This document shows, in pieces, positions 1 to 9,062 of a stretch of 64,000 bases of DNA. The translations under genes and the position numbers were made by a program. Location of the stretch: assembly GCA_031292555.1 (NCBI GenBank), contig JARLGV010000026.1:1-64000 (forward strand). The letters run 5' to 3'. Source of the DNA: Fimbriimonas sp. GTDB taxonomy: Bacteria; Armatimonadota; Fimbriimonadia; Fimbriimonadales; Fimbriimonadaceae. Position 1 is the stretch's first letter. Every line of letters starts with the position of its first letter. The notes beneath the pieces are model-generated. The model was not told the origin of the DNA and searched no databases. It worked only from the letters and a program-made list of their open reading frames with translations.

Positions 1-272
1 AAGTCGCCGCGGAAGCGGCCGGCGTCGTAGTGATGGACAACTCGCTCCACAAGGTGGACGAGTTCATCCACATCAGCCGACACATGCGAACGATTGCGTA
101 GCAGAGCGCGGTTGGCGGCATGGTGTTGAGTGTGACCGGTATGGCATTTGCGGCAGCGGGCTATCTGAATCCGGTGAGCGGTGCAATCTGCCAGGAGGTC
201 GTCGACGTCCTGGCGGTCGTCAACGCGCTAAGAGCAGCCTTTCCGCCCCGAATGATTCGTCACGAGCTTTGA
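1..272 (+). pseudogene. Heavy-metal P-type ATPase C-terminus, interrupted by in-frame TAG
   Basis: Frame 3 enters from the left edge and reads the end of a P-IB type ATPase: the DNSLHKVDEFIH stretch that follows the HAD phosphorylation domain, then after a TAG at 99-101 the same frame continues QSAVGGM, a hydrophobic helix [12 protein letters not shown], and the typical last segment [15 protein letters not shown], ending at TGA 270-272. In family members the text around the stop reads IALQS; here it is IA-stop-QS, so the TAG sits where a leucine is usual (one base from TTG). The rest of the frame is undamaged. Either a recent nonsense mutation removing the last membrane helices, a base-call error, or readthrough. 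Only the C-terminal part is in the window, so metal specificity cannot be read. Confidence 0.8.
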
Positions 273-306
273 CCACAAGATGACCGAAGTCGGACCGCCT
301 TGTGGT
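272..306 (+). terminator. Stem-loop between ATPase gene and tRNA
   Basis: Perfect 8-base inverted repeat ACCACAAG (272-279) and CTTGTGGT (299-306) beginning at the last base of the ATPase stop codon. It is not followed by a clear run of T, so it is only a candidate terminator or processing hairpin for the ATPase transcript. Confidence 0.3.
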
Positions 307-324
307 GGTATTATTCCAACTCAG

Positions 325-399
325 GCCGAAGTAGCTCAGGGGTAGAGCAGCTGTTTTGTAAACAGCGGGTCGCGGGTTCGAATCCTGTCTTCGGCTCCA
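325..399 (+). tRNA. tRNA-Thr (anticodon TGT)
   Basis: Full cloverleaf: acceptor GCCGAAG pairs with CTTCGGC, D-arm GCTC..GAGC, anticodon stem GCTGT/ACAGC around loop TTTGTAA (anticodon TGT at 357-359), T-arm GCGGG-TTCGAAT-CCTGT, discriminator T396, and an encoded CCA at 397-399. Reads ACA/ACG-type threonine codons. A TATTAT at 309-314 could be its -10 box. galT begins six bases after the CCA, so the two are probably on one transcript that is cut at the tRNA 3' end. Confidence 0.97.
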
Positions 400-405
400 C
401 GACTC

Positions 406-1425
406 ATGGTCGACCTAACCGATAACCCGCACCGACGCTACAACCCGCTTATCGATGAGTGGGTGCTCGTTTCTCCCCATCGCACGAAAAGGCCCTGGCT
501 TGGGCAAATCGAGACCCTCCCCCCGGAGAACCGGCCCCAATATGATCCGAAGTGCTACCTGTGCCCCGGAAACGTGCGGGCAAACGGGGAGATTAATCCC
601 GGGTACACCGATACGTTCGTCTTTATCAACGATTTCGCGGCGCTTCTGGCGCCAGACCCTGACGCGAAGGCGACCCAGGATAGTCTGTTGATGACAGAGC
701 CCGCCGGCGGCGAATGCCGCGTGCTTTGCTTCTCGCCCCGCCACGACCTGACCCTCGCCGACATGGATCTTCCAGACATCCGGAAGGTGGTCGACATGTG
801 GGCCGATCAGGTCACCGAGATCGGCGCGCGACTCAAGTGGGTTCAGATCTTCGAGAACAAGGGCGCATCAATGGGCGCCTCGAACCCGCACCCTCATGGC
901 CAGATTTGGGCTTGCGACTACCTTCCTACACTCGTCGAGAAGGAGGATCGCAACCAGAAAGTCTATTTTGAGAAGCATGGATCACCCCTGCTCGTGGACT
1001 TGGCAAAGCTCGAGCTCGAGCGTCAGGAGAGGGTCGTCGCCTTTAACGAACACTGGGTGCTCGTGGTTCCGTTCTGGGCGGTCTGGCCATTCGAGTATCT
1101 GCTGTTGCCGAGGCGAGCGGTTCAGCGAATGCCGGACCTAACCGACGCCGAGCGAGACGCCTTGGCCGATATCCTTAAGTCGGGCTTGACCGCCTACGAC
1201 CGGCTATTCCAAACCAGCTTCCCATATTCGATGGGCTGGCACGGGGCGCCCACCGACGGCGCGGATCACCCACATTGGCAGCTTCACGCCCACTACTATC
1301 CGCCACTGCTTAGGTCGGCAACGGTGCGGAAGTTCATGGTCGGCTTCGAACTACTCGCGGAGGCACAACGGGACCTGACGGCAGAAGGATCGGCGGCACG
1401 GCTTCGGGACTGCCTCACTCGGTAG
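406..1425 (+). CDS. galT: Galactose-1-phosphate uridylyltransferase
   Basis: Transfers UMP from UDP-glucose to galactose-1-phosphate in the Leloir pathway, cytoplasmic. The 339-residue length is normal for the family. Zinc ligands are visible as C50-x2-C53 (CYLC), H113 and H162; the nucleophile is H164 in the NPHPHGQ signature at 160-166. The ATG at 406 is the first possible start and has no Shine-Dalgarno because the tRNA ends at 399; translation probably starts on a short leader left after tRNA processing. The 3' end overlaps the convergent TPR-sulfotransferase gene by 11 bases. No galK or galE lies nearby. Confidence 0.95.
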   Translation: MVDLTDNPHRRYNPLIDEWVLVSPHRTKRPWLGQIETLPPENRPQYDPKCYLCPGNVRANGEINPGYTDTFVFINDFAALLAPDPDAKATQDSLLMTEPAGGECRVLCFSPRHDLTLADMDLPDIRKVVDMWADQVTEIGARLKWVQIFENKGASMGASNPHPHGQIWACDYLPTLVEKEDRNQKVYFEKHGSPLLVDLAKLELERQERVVAFNEHWVLVVPFWAVWPFEYLLLPRRAVQRMPDLTDAERDALADILKSGLTAYDRLFQTSFPYSMGWHGAPTDGADHPHWQLHAHYYPPLLRSATVRKFMVGFELLAEAQRDLTAEGSAARLRDCLTR

Positions 1426-3274
1426 GAAGTAACTCTCGAAATGCGCCGAGCCACGGTTCGAATCGCTTCCATCGGGCGACGGACGACCGGTAGAACGGTT
1501 GTCTGACCTGCCACACGCTCGGCGTCAAGACGGCTCGTGGGTTGGAGTCCGGATGGAGGCAGGCTTCGTTCCATTCGAGACCGCAGAAATCGAGCATTCG
1601 CCGGATCGTCGCTTCGCTGTCCCCGACGAGCGCTTCGTAGTCAATCTCGAGGAATCGATCCGACGGCAGCACTGACCGCCAGTGCTCCATGATCCGCTCG
1701 TACTGCCGGTATCCAAACACGATGTTCTCCTTGACGTGGGCGAATTCGACCTGGGAGCGATTCGGAGTAGCGTAAATCGACAGGCAGATGTCGATCGGAA
1801 TGCGGCGGGTGTGGATGATCTTCGCGTTTGGAAAGGCAAGGTGCATCATGCCCAGACACGCATAGTTCGACGGCATTTTGTCGGTGACGTGGCGCTTGCC
1901 AGGCTGAATCGAGCCAAGGAGGGCCTCATAGCGGTCGGCGCATTCGCGTACTCCTTTGGGATCGATTCGATCGCGCCCTTGGTTCAAACCGTCCTGCCAG
2001 TTGTCAGTCCAGAATCCCAACTCGCCGGCAGCAGCGACCAGCGGATGGCACGACAGGACCTGCTCGACGAGAGTTGTGCCGGATCGCATCATGCCGATGA
2101 CGAAGATGGGTAGCTCGCTCTCCGATCCCGCACGCCGGCTGGGTTCGAAGACTGCGGCTGGGAAGAGCCGGCTGGTCCGATTGAAGCTCTCGGCGTAGGC
2201 GAGAGGGTTGAAGCGGCGGCTGAGTATCGTCAGGCTCTCTTCGATGCGGTTGGCCTCGTCGTATGCGGCCATTGCCGGTTCGTACTCGCCGAGGTCCTCA
2301 CATGCCTTCCCGAGCCCGTATTGGAGGAAGCTCATCTCCTTGGGGGCCAGCCCACCGGATTGAGCCAGATGCGCCATCTGGGCCACCATCGGTCGGTCTT
2401 CCTCGCTCACCCGCTTGGTGTTCGCCAAGGCAAAGTAAGCGTAGCCCTGCTGTGGCATCAGCGCGATCGCGCTTCCAAATGCGTCTGTCGCTTCGTGAAG
2501 GCCTCCCAGCGCGAGTATCGAGGTGCCCAGCATGGCGACGGCCTGTGCATCGGGCGCTTTCTGCGCGATTGCCGAGCGAATCAATGCCTCCGCCTCATCT
2601 GCCCTGCCCTCCTCAAGAAGCAGCCGTCCCAGCATCATCTTCAGGATGACCGAATCGGGTTCTCGATCGAGCGCCAGCCGCGCGCAAACCGCCGCTCCCA
2701 GCCCGTAGTTTTGGCTGAGAAAGAACTGAGCAAGCTGGAGTAGGCTCTCTGCGGTTTGCGGCGTCGACTGGACGGCGCCTTGCAGCAACTCGGATGCCTC
2801 TAGCTGCCGCCCACGAAGATAGAGGCATTGGCTGAGGCTGAATCGGATGTGGGGCGCGGTCGGGTCGGCTTCGGCGGCTTGACGCAGATGGCGCTCCGAG
2901 TCGGCCAGCCGGCGCACGTCCATCTCGCACATCCCAAGCAATAGCAGTGCCTGAGCATCGTTCGGCTTCAAGGCCACCGCATGTCCCACCGCGACAAGGG
3001 CCTCCGAGGATCGGCCCATTCGCCGAAGGGAATGCGCCAACCAGAACGGAGTCTGAAACGATTTGGAATCCAGCGATCGGACTTGGGCGAGAAGACGAGC
3101 GGCCCGTTCGGGATCGCCTGCTTTCGCCTCGACGACACCGGCTATCAGGAGCGCCTTGACGTTCTTGGGCTCAAGGTCCAGAACTTGGTGGCATAGCCGG
3201 ATTGCCTCACCGAATTGACCTGCCGCTTGAGCGGCGCTCGCCGAATAGATGAGTTGCGCGATCTCCAAGTCCAA
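1415..3274 (-). CDS. TPR-repeat sulfotransferase family protein
   Basis: A 619-residue fusion. Residues about 5-330 are degenerate tetratricopeptide repeats (helical A/L/G pattern in 34-residue steps). Residues about 388-610 are a sulfotransferase domain with the 5'-phosphosulfate loop of PAPS-dependent enzymes, GMMRSGTTL at 394-402, and a later arginine-containing 3'-phosphate region. The family transfers sulfate from PAPS to a protein tyrosine or carbohydrate; the acceptor cannot be read from sequence. No signal peptide. It is the last gene of a long minus-strand series and overlaps the galT end. Confidence 0.85.
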   Translation of the reverse strand: MDLEIAQLIYSASAAQAAGQFGEAIRLCHQVLDLEPKNVKALLIAGVVEAKAGDPERAARLLAQVRSLDSKSFQTPFWLAHSLRRMGRSSEALVAVGHAVALKPNDAQALLLLGMCEMDVRRLADSERHLRQAAEADPTAPHIRFSLSQCLYLRGRQLEASELLQGAVQSTPQTAESLLQLAQFFLSQNYGLGAAVCARLALDREPDSVILKMMLGRLLLEEGRADEAEALIRSAIAQKAPDAQAVAMLGTSILALGGLHEATDAFGSAIALMPQQGYAYFALANTKRVSEEDRPMVAQMAHLAQSGGLAPKEMSFLQYGLGKACEDLGEYEPAMAAYDEANRIEESLTILSRRFNPLAYAESFNRTSRLFPAAVFEPSRRAGSESELPIFVIGMMRSGTTLVEQVLSCHPLVAAAGELGFWTDNWQDGLNQGRDRIDPKGVRECADRYEALLGSIQPGKRHVTDKMPSNYACLGMMHLAFPNAKIIHTRRIPIDICLSIYATPNRSQVEFAHVKENIVFGYRQYERIMEHWRSVLPSDRFLEIDYEALVGDSEATIRRMLDFCGLEWNEACLHPDSNPRAVLTPSVWQVRQPFYRSSVARWKRFEPWLGAFRELLPTE

Positions 3275-3294
3275 TCCCTGCTGTCAAAGGGATC

Positions 3295-3693
3295 TTACTC
3301 GGTTGCTCCGGCTTGCCTAAGCACTTTCGCCGCCGCAGTCGCGTTATGAACCTTTGTTTCTGCTAGCGGAGTGCCGGGCCCAGTCGATTTCGGGGAATTC
3401 ACGTTGGCCCCCTTGCGAATGAGTGCTTCAACCGCCTGAGGCCGGTTTCCGTGCGCGGCGGCATGAAGTGGAGTGGTGCCCCAATGGCCGTTGTCGTTGT
3501 GGGCGTTCACGTCGGCGCCTGCATCGGCCAGTAGAACAATGATCTCAGGATGACCCTTCCAGGCCGCGTAGTGGATGGGAGTCGATGCTTCCGCATCTCG
3601 GGCATGGACCAGATCTGCATCAGCCGCAAGCAGTTCGCGAACCTTGTCGATATCGCCGTTTTTGACGGCACGAAACATCTCTTTCTGGGACAT
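3295..3693 (-). CDS. Ankyrin repeat protein
   Basis: A 132-residue protein made almost entirely of three to four ankyrin repeats; the repeat signature is clear in TPIHYAAWKGHPEI and TTPLHAAAHGNRPQ, each followed by a LL..GADVN/GANVN turn. No catalytic domain and no signal peptide, so it is probably a small cytoplasmic protein-binding module. It sits 20 bases upstream of the TPR-sulfotransferase gene on the same strand. Its partner is unknown. Confidence 0.85.
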   Translation of the reverse strand: MSQKEMFRAVKNGDIDKVRELLAADADLVHARDAEASTPIHYAAWKGHPEIIVLLADAGADVNAHNDNGHWGTTPLHAAAHGNRPQAVEALIRKGANVNSPKSTGPGTPLAETKVHNATAAAKVLRQAGATE

Positions 3694-3726
3694 GTCGCTA
3701 GATTAGCAGGATGCTTTCAAACCAGG

Positions 3727-5469
3727 CTATTGGCCGGGCACGAGTGGGCCAAGAAGCACGGGGCAATAGCCGGGCTTGTATGCTTGTCCCTCGGTCGCAT
3801 GCAGCACGAACGATATGTCCATGGTGTCTCCGTTCGATTGGCAGGACACCACGATGGCAGCGGTCTTGAGGAACGACTCGAACTCAGGGAGCTGGCTCGA
3901 TGTCCACAGAAAACTCGGGATCGGTAGGCCGAGTTGAGTGAGTACTTTTCCGAAGCTTCGCCGGGCCGAAAGTGGGAAATCTACGAGCCTAAGCTCAAGG
4001 CGGTCGCCCGGCAGGATGGCCTTGACTCGCCTGAGAGACGCGGGATCGCTCGCGATCAATTGTAGGTAGGGGATTGCATAGGGTGTCTGGGCCAATCCGC
4101 CGTACAGTCCCGTACGAACGCTTGCGACGCACTCGTCTTGGGCAATCTGTGCGCAAGACTCGAAGAGGTCATCGATCTTGTTTACGCCCAATGATGTCGA
4201 TCGCCGCCGGTTGGCAAGTTCGATCGCCGCGTTTGGATTGGGCTGAGTGAGGTGGTCGACGAAGCCTAACTCGTCAGCTACGATTGTGACGCCATCGACT
4301 TCTTGGATCGTCCACGGTGCTCTTAGGCAAGCTGGCGTCATGTCTTCTCCGGCAATGCCCGACAGAAAATCGCGCAGCGTCGTATTAGTCTCCCTGCCGA
4401 TATCCTCGTCGTAAAGTGCGTCCCGTGCGGGAGCGACTTCCATAATCAACGGCTGACCGGTGGCCTTGCTCCACGCATCGAAGAGGCTCGAAACCGTGCT
4501 TTCGGTTCGGGGGAGCGTGAACCGCTTGGACGCAGCGTCGCGGCCGACGTAGGCGGCAGTATCGGCGGTCCGCTGTCGAAATGCCTTTTGCTGGGAAAGG
4601 CCATGATAGAGATCTTCCCACCGAATATTGAATCCGATCGTGTCAGGCACGATCGGAGTTATGCAAACGCCTGTTCGTGGTTGAGCCAAACCGCTTAGGG
4701 TCAGCACGTAGTGCGAGAGCGCAAACCTCCGCAGATCCATAAGCCACGCCTCGATCGAGACGGGAGGAATGTCCGTTCGTGCGGCGAGGAACTTTTGGGG
4801 AAAGGACTCCGTCGATTTGAGCAAGGAACGGCCTATCGGGTTGTCCTCGGACTTCCAATTGGCGGCATCTTCGACCGTCATCAAGGTGACCGGGTTCTGT
4901 TTGATCAAGCGGGTAAAGTCGACGCCGTTCCATATCTCAGAGAAGGCGAGGCAACTCATCTGATCGTCCTTCAGACTCACGGCGACCGCCAAGGTATTGC
5001 GGTCCGGATTCCCCGCCGGCAATGAACGAATCGACTCTAGAACGTTCTCAAACGCATCAGAACGAGACGTGGTCGGCAGGCCCAAGTCCCAGCGTTGGCG
5101 GATGGTCCATCCGCTCTGAACGGCATCGCTGATTGTCCGATCGAACTTCGAGGAGAAGCGCCTCAGGAGCACATCCTCAGTCGTGGCCTCCGATGGATCT
5201 CGTTTCAGATCCCAATAACCGTCACCCGCCTCATCGAAGTGAACGCGAAGCGCGGACTGCAGCAGGGGACGGAGCCGGTCCCAGGTCATTGCGGGCATAC
5301 GGACCAGGGCGTAGCGCCACCGGATTCGACCGTCGCACCGCACTGGTATCCCCTGATGGGTCAATTCTGCGGCGAGTTGCTCGTACGAGTGGAGCCCAGC
5401 TGAGAAGGCGATTTCCGGTTGGCGGAAACCACTTAACAGCAAAGTTGCGAGCAAGAGAGGAACCGACAC
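3727..5469 (-). CDS. Exported protein of unknown function
   Basis: A 580-residue protein with a short hydrophobic N-terminal signal-like segment (MSVPLLLATLLLSGF). The first mature part (residues 25-95) has the spacing of a small STN-like domain as found ahead of secretins and receptors (SYEQLAAEL, then ALVRMPAMTWDRLRPLLQ), but the rest is not recognised. The gene follows nuoC on the minus strand after a 77-base gap, so it may or may not belong to that operon. No catalytic motif is evident. Confidence 0.7.
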   Translation of the reverse strand: MSVPLLLATLLLSGFRQPEIAFSAGLHSYEQLAAELTHQGIPVRCDGRIRWRYALVRMPAMTWDRLRPLLQSALRVHFDEAGDGYWDLKRDPSEATTEDVLLRRFSSKFDRTISDAVQSGWTIRQRWDLGLPTTSRSDAFENVLESIRSLPAGNPDRNTLAVAVSLKDDQMSCLAFSEIWNGVDFTRLIKQNPVTLMTVEDAANWKSEDNPIGRSLLKSTESFPQKFLAARTDIPPVSIEAWLMDLRRFALSHYVLTLSGLAQPRTGVCITPIVPDTIGFNIRWEDLYHGLSQQKAFRQRTADTAAYVGRDAASKRFTLPRTESTVSSLFDAWSKATGQPLIMEVAPARDALYDEDIGRETNTTLRDFLSGIAGEDMTPACLRAPWTIQEVDGVTIVADELGFVDHLTQPNPNAAIELANRRRSTSLGVNKIDDLFESCAQIAQDECVASVRTGLYGGLAQTPYAIPYLQLIASDPASLRRVKAILPGDRLELRLVDFPLSARRSFGKVLTQLGLPIPSFLWTSSQLPEFESFLKTAAIVVSCQSNGDTMDISFVLHATEGQAYKPGYCPVLLGPLVPGQ

Positions 5470-5546
5470 AGGACAGGGACTCCACGAAGCCTAGTACATC
5501 ATAACACCGGACTTACTCGGGTTCCCGATGCTTGCAGATGTCTTGT

Positions 5547-6146
5547 CTAGCGCCCGCTGATTTCGACCGAACCGGTCTTACCGGAGAAGCTCTCACCGGC
5601 GTGCGGTTTACTTGTATCTTCGACCGCCGGGCCCCGGTCGCCGCCATCAAAAATAACGTCGTCACCGCCGAGAGGGTATTCCTTGCGGAGTGGGTACCCG
5701 ATCCAATCGTCCGGCAAGAGGAAGCGTCCAGGGTGTTCGTTACCCTCGAACTTGACGCCGAACAGATCGTTGACTTCGCGCTCGGGATACTCTGCTCCCA
5801 AAAAGATCGGAACCAGGGTGGGCACCGTTTGACCGTCGTCGACGCCGACCTTGAGAAAAATCCGGCTCTTCAGCGAGATCGACATGAGGTTGTAGATGAC
5901 CTCGAAGCGCTCCTCAAGATCGCGCTCATGTCGCCATTGGCTGTAGTCTGCCCCCACGCATTCGCAGAAGTACGTGTACTGGAGTTCGGGATCTTCTTTC
6001 AGAAGTTTGGCCACATCGGGCAGGGACTCGCGCTTGACGCAGATATAGGTTTCGCCGCGGAATTCCTTGACCTTGATGATCGCGTCGGGGAACGCATCCT
6101 GAATTTTGCTGACTTCGAGTCGTTCGGTCTCGGCCGCCGCGGTCAT
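5547..6146 (-). CDS. nuoC: NADH-quinone oxidoreductase subunit C
   Basis: Peripheral-arm 30-kDa subunit of complex I. The family signature is intact near the C-terminus: YPEREVNDLFG, KFEGNEHPGR, then LLPDDW and the KEYPL end. At 199 residues it is a stand-alone C subunit, not a fused CD protein. Its ATG overlaps the nuoA stop by four bases (ATGA type), implying translational coupling. In most genomes nuoB lies between A and C; here it is absent and no nuoD follows, so the rest of complex I must be elsewhere. Confidence 0.93.
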   Translation of the reverse strand: MTAAAETERLEVSKIQDAFPDAIIKVKEFRGETYICVKRESLPDVAKLLKEDPELQYTYFCECVGADYSQWRHERDLEERFEVIYNLMSISLKSRIFLKVGVDDGQTVPTLVPIFLGAEYPEREVNDLFGVKFEGNEHPGRFLLPDDWIGYPLRKEYPLGGDDVIFDGGDRGPAVEDTSKPHAGESFSGKTGSVEISGR

Positions 6147-6595
6147 CGTGCTTCACCTGCGACCGCTTCCGGCTGCATCTTGCCGAACTTCTCGGGTGCA
6201 AGCGAAACCGTCTCGTCCCAATCGATCGCTCCAACGCGTATCGCATAGATATAGCCAAGGAGCCAAGTCGCCATATAGGTGATGAATTCGACGAAGGTGA
6301 AGACGACGAAGTCTTTCTCGGCGTTCTTGAATACCGTCATCCAACTCCAAAGGAAGACGACTTCAATATCAAACAGGATAAAGACGATCGCAACCAGATA
6401 GAACTTGATGGGGAATCGTTCTTTCGCCGAGCCGACGGGCTCAACGCCGCATTCGTAGGGAGAGGTCTTGTAGGAAGTCACTTTCTTGGGTCCGAGGAAC
6501 CAACTCAAAGTGACCATCGCGCCGCAGACAATCGCCGCGACGCCCATCAGTACGAGAATTCCGAGATAACCCTCCATACCATCTGAGGTTACCAT
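6143..6595 (-). CDS. nuoA: NADH-quinone oxidoreductase subunit A
   Basis: Small membrane subunit of complex I. Three transmembrane helices are visible (residues about 10-34, 68-90, 100-124) and the loop motif TSPYECGVEP contains the conserved cysteine C49; RFPIKFYLVAIVFILFDIE is the classical second-helix signature. ATG start at 6595 has only a weak ribosome-binding site; a second ATG lies at 6577. It follows trpF by 32 bases on the same strand and overlaps nuoC. Confidence 0.93.
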   Translation of the reverse strand: MVTSDGMEGYLGILVLMGVAAIVCGAMVTLSWFLGPKKVTSYKTSPYECGVEPVGSAKERFPIKFYLVAIVFILFDIEVVFLWSWMTVFKNAEKDFVVFTFVEFITYMATWLLGYIYAIRVGAIDWDETVSLAPEKFGKMQPEAVAGEAR

Positions 6596-6627
6596 GATTT
6601 GGCGCTTTCAGAATCGCGATGGAACGG

Positions 6628-7233
6628 CTAGCCGAATGCCCCGCGCACCGCTTGAATGAAATCGCGCATTTTAACCGGATCTTTGATGCCCGGCTTCTCC
6701 TCTATTCCACTGCTGACGTCGACGGCGAACGGCCGGACGATCTTGGCGACTTGGGCCACGTTGTCTGGAGTAAGTCCACCGGCCAGAATGATAGGAACTT
6801 TCGATCGTGCCACGATCTCGGCGGCAAAACCCAGATTCAGACGCTTACCCGTCCCGCCGTACACATTGGGTGAGAAGCTGTCGATCAGGATAGCCGAGGC
6901 GGGTACCACATCGTTCATAACGTCCTCCGGACGTTGGCCCTCGCGTGGACGTACAACATGGATTCGCTTGGTGGAGGGCTCGGGATAGACGTTCCACTCG
7001 ACTCCTTGGATCACATCGAAGAGCCCTCGCGCGACTGGCCGATCGACAACCCCAAATACCGCAATCTTGATCGGTATGGGGGGCAGTACCGATATCCACT
7101 TTAGCTCGCCGTCACCGACAAACCGCGGACTGCTGCGCTCGAACACGAACCCAAGTGCGTCTGCGCCAAGTTCGATGGCAAGTTCGGCGTCCTTGGGTCG
7201 GGTCATTCCACAGATCTTTACGCGCGTTACCAG
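6628..7233 (-). CDS. trpF: Phosphoribosylanthranilate isomerase, probable CTG start
   Basis: Third enzyme step of tryptophan synthesis from chorismate (PRA to CdRP), a TIM barrel. The usual start ATG would be at 7206, but the family N-terminus with the catalytic cysteine, VKICGMTRP, is encoded just upstream in frame. Between the in-frame TGA at 7237-7239 and that ATG the only start-like codon is CTG at 7231-7233, placed seven bases after a good GAGAGG ribosome-binding site and overlapping the trpC stop. I therefore extend the gene to 7233. The catalytic aspartate (DVSSGIEE region) is present at the C-terminal side. Part of trpD-trpC-trpF. Confidence 0.9.
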   Translation of the reverse strand: MVTRVKICGMTRPKDAELAIELGADALGFVFERSSPRFVGDGELKWISVLPPIPIKIAVFGVVDRPVARGLFDVIQGVEWNVYPEPSTKRIHVVRPREGQRPEDVMNDVVPASAILIDSFSPNVYGGTGKRLNLGFAAEIVARSKVPIILAGGLTPDNVAQVAKIVRPFAVDVSSGIEEKPGIKDPVKMRDFIQAVRGAFG

Positions 7234-8009
7234 CCCATCACCTCTCGAACCTTCGCTTCGATATCGACTGCCGCACAGAACGTGGTGCCAATTAGGACCG
7301 CCTTTGCTCCTGCCGATTCGACAATATCCAAGTCTTGACGCGATTCTAGCGCACTTTCACTTACCGGCAAAGCCCCGGAGGCTGCAATGATTGGCAACAG
7401 CCGCCTGCTTGTATCCAGGGCCGTCGCAAAATTCGCTAGATTGCGGTTGTTCACGCCGATGAGGGGGCATCCAAGATCGATGGCCACGCCTACCTCTTCC
7501 TCGCTGTGAACTTCCACCAGCGCGTCCATCCCGAGATCGTGGACGAGTCCCTGAAGGTCTCGAATTTCGGAGGGGGACAATGCTGCAACGATTAGCAGCA
7601 CCGCATCGGCGCCCCAAGCGCGCGCCTCATAGACCTGGTATGCGTCGTTGACAAAGTCCTTTCGAAGGCACGGGAGTTTTGTGTGGAGTTTTGCCGCACG
7701 AAGATTGTCGGGGCTTCCCTGAAAGTAGAACTCGTCGGTCAAAACGCTCAGAGCACTCGCCCCGCCCCGCTCATAGCTCTTTGCGATCGCCACGGGATCG
7801 AAATCTGCCCGAATGACTCCCTTGGATGGGCTCGCCTTCTTCAGTTCGGCGATCAAAGCCAAACCGTCGGCGGTCTGGAGGGCGCGCAGGAAACCGCGGG
7901 TTGGTTCGGCGTCTGCCGCCATGGATGCGATATCGGCCAAACCGATCTGCGATCGGGCGGCTTCGACCTCGACCTTCTTTCGTTTGAATATTTCGTCCAG
8001 AACGCTCAA
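7227..8009 (-). CDS. trpC: Indole-3-glycerol phosphate synthase
   Basis: Converts CdRP to indole-3-glycerol phosphate in tryptophan synthesis. The 260-residue TIM barrel has all marker motifs: E55 and K57 in AELKKASPSKG, K117 in LRKDF, and IGVNNRNL near residue 180. Its ATG overlaps the trpD stop by four bases and its stop overlaps the inferred trpF start, so the three genes are translationally coupled. Confidence 0.96.
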   Translation of the reverse strand: MSVLDEIFKRKKVEVEAARSQIGLADIASMAADAEPTRGFLRALQTADGLALIAELKKASPSKGVIRADFDPVAIAKSYERGGASALSVLTDEFYFQGSPDNLRAAKLHTKLPCLRKDFVNDAYQVYEARAWGADAVLLIVAALSPSEIRDLQGLVHDLGMDALVEVHSEEEVGVAIDLGCPLIGVNNRNLANFATALDTSRRLLPIIAASGALPVSESALESRQDLDIVESAGAKAVLIGTTFCAAVDIEAKVREVMGW

Positions 8010-9022
8010 GCTGCACCGCCGTTCAGGATGAGTTGTCCAAGCTTCTGCTCGGCAAGGCCTGATTGGATAGCGGATCGGGCTCGATCGACCGCAGCAGGGA
8101 GCGTGTCTTCAAGGCCGGCGATCCAGATTGCGGCAGCTGCGCTCGGTAAGACGGCCTTTGACCGGGGAGAATCGACATCGGAAATCGCCTCCCGGAGGAT
8201 GGCGGCACTATCCTCAAGGTTCTTGCCAGGGGCAAGGGCTGATCGGTCTACTGGCTCCAGGCCAAAATCTGAAAGGTGAAGGGTGCCGGAGGACACATGC
8301 CGATCCCATACTTTCACGTACGACGTTGGGGTCACAGGGGAGATCTCATCGAGGCCGTCCATGCCATGTACGATCAAAGCTCGCTCGCAGCCAAGCTCAA
8401 AGAGGGCGTGTCCCATATTGTGGATGATGCTCGGGTCATAGACACCGATCAATTGCCGGCTTGCGCCGGCCGGATTCAGTAGGGGGCCCAGTTGGTTGAA
8501 TACGGTTCGAACGCCCAACTCCTTGCGCGCTTTGCCGACATGCTTCATGGCCGGATGGTGGGCCTGGGCAAATAGAAATACGATCCCTAGCGACTCGAGG
8601 CTGTGGCTGAGTCGCGCCCCATCCATTGTTACAGGAATGCCGAGAGCCTCCAGCACGTCTGCGCTTCCACAGGTGCTTGTGACGGCCCTGTTTCCATGCT
8701 TGGCTATCCGTGCGCCGGCTGAGCAGGCGATGATCGCGGCGGATGTCGAGATGTTAAAGGAGGCCGTCCCCCCTCCGGTGCCGCACGTATCGACAAGGTC
8801 GTCGAACGCGTGTTCGAGGACGGTGGCTTTCTGCCTCAAGATCCTGGCGAACGCCGCTAACTCATGGGTGTTGATGCCCTTAATCCGAAGACCCAGCAGG
8901 ACCCCGCCTATTTGAGCTTCCGTCGCCGAGCCGCTCATCATGTACTCCATGAGCCGCTCGGCCTGCTCGGTTGTCAGATCCTTCCTCTCGATGAGGGGAT
9001 GGACCAATTCGGAAAAAGTCAT
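8006..9022 (-). CDS. trpD: Anthranilate phosphoribosyltransferase
   Basis: Adds phosphoribose from PRPP to anthranilate. The 338-residue protein has the PRPP-binding DTCGTGG at 78-84, the KHGNRAVTSTCGSAD motif near 108-122 and the typical helical N-terminal subdomain. First gene of the coupled trpD-C-F set; trpE/G and trpA/B are not in the window. No trp leader or attenuator could be recognised in the 40-base gap upstream. Confidence 0.96.
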   Translation of the reverse strand: MTFSELVHPLIERKDLTTEQAERLMEYMMSGSATEAQIGGVLLGLRIKGINTHELAAFARILRQKATVLEHAFDDLVDTCGTGGGTASFNISTSAAIIACSAGARIAKHGNRAVTSTCGSADVLEALGIPVTMDGARLSHSLESLGIVFLFAQAHHPAMKHVGKARKELGVRTVFNQLGPLLNPAGASRQLIGVYDPSIIHNMGHALFELGCERALIVHGMDGLDEISPVTPTSYVKVWDRHVSSGTLHLSDFGLEPVDRSALAPGKNLEDSAAILREAISDVDSPRSKAVLPSAAAAIWIAGLEDTLPAAVDRARSAIQSGLAEQKLGQLILNGGAA

Positions 9023-9062
9023 TCGGCTATTTTACTGCTCCGTTTCCTACCGGTTGCAGGAG

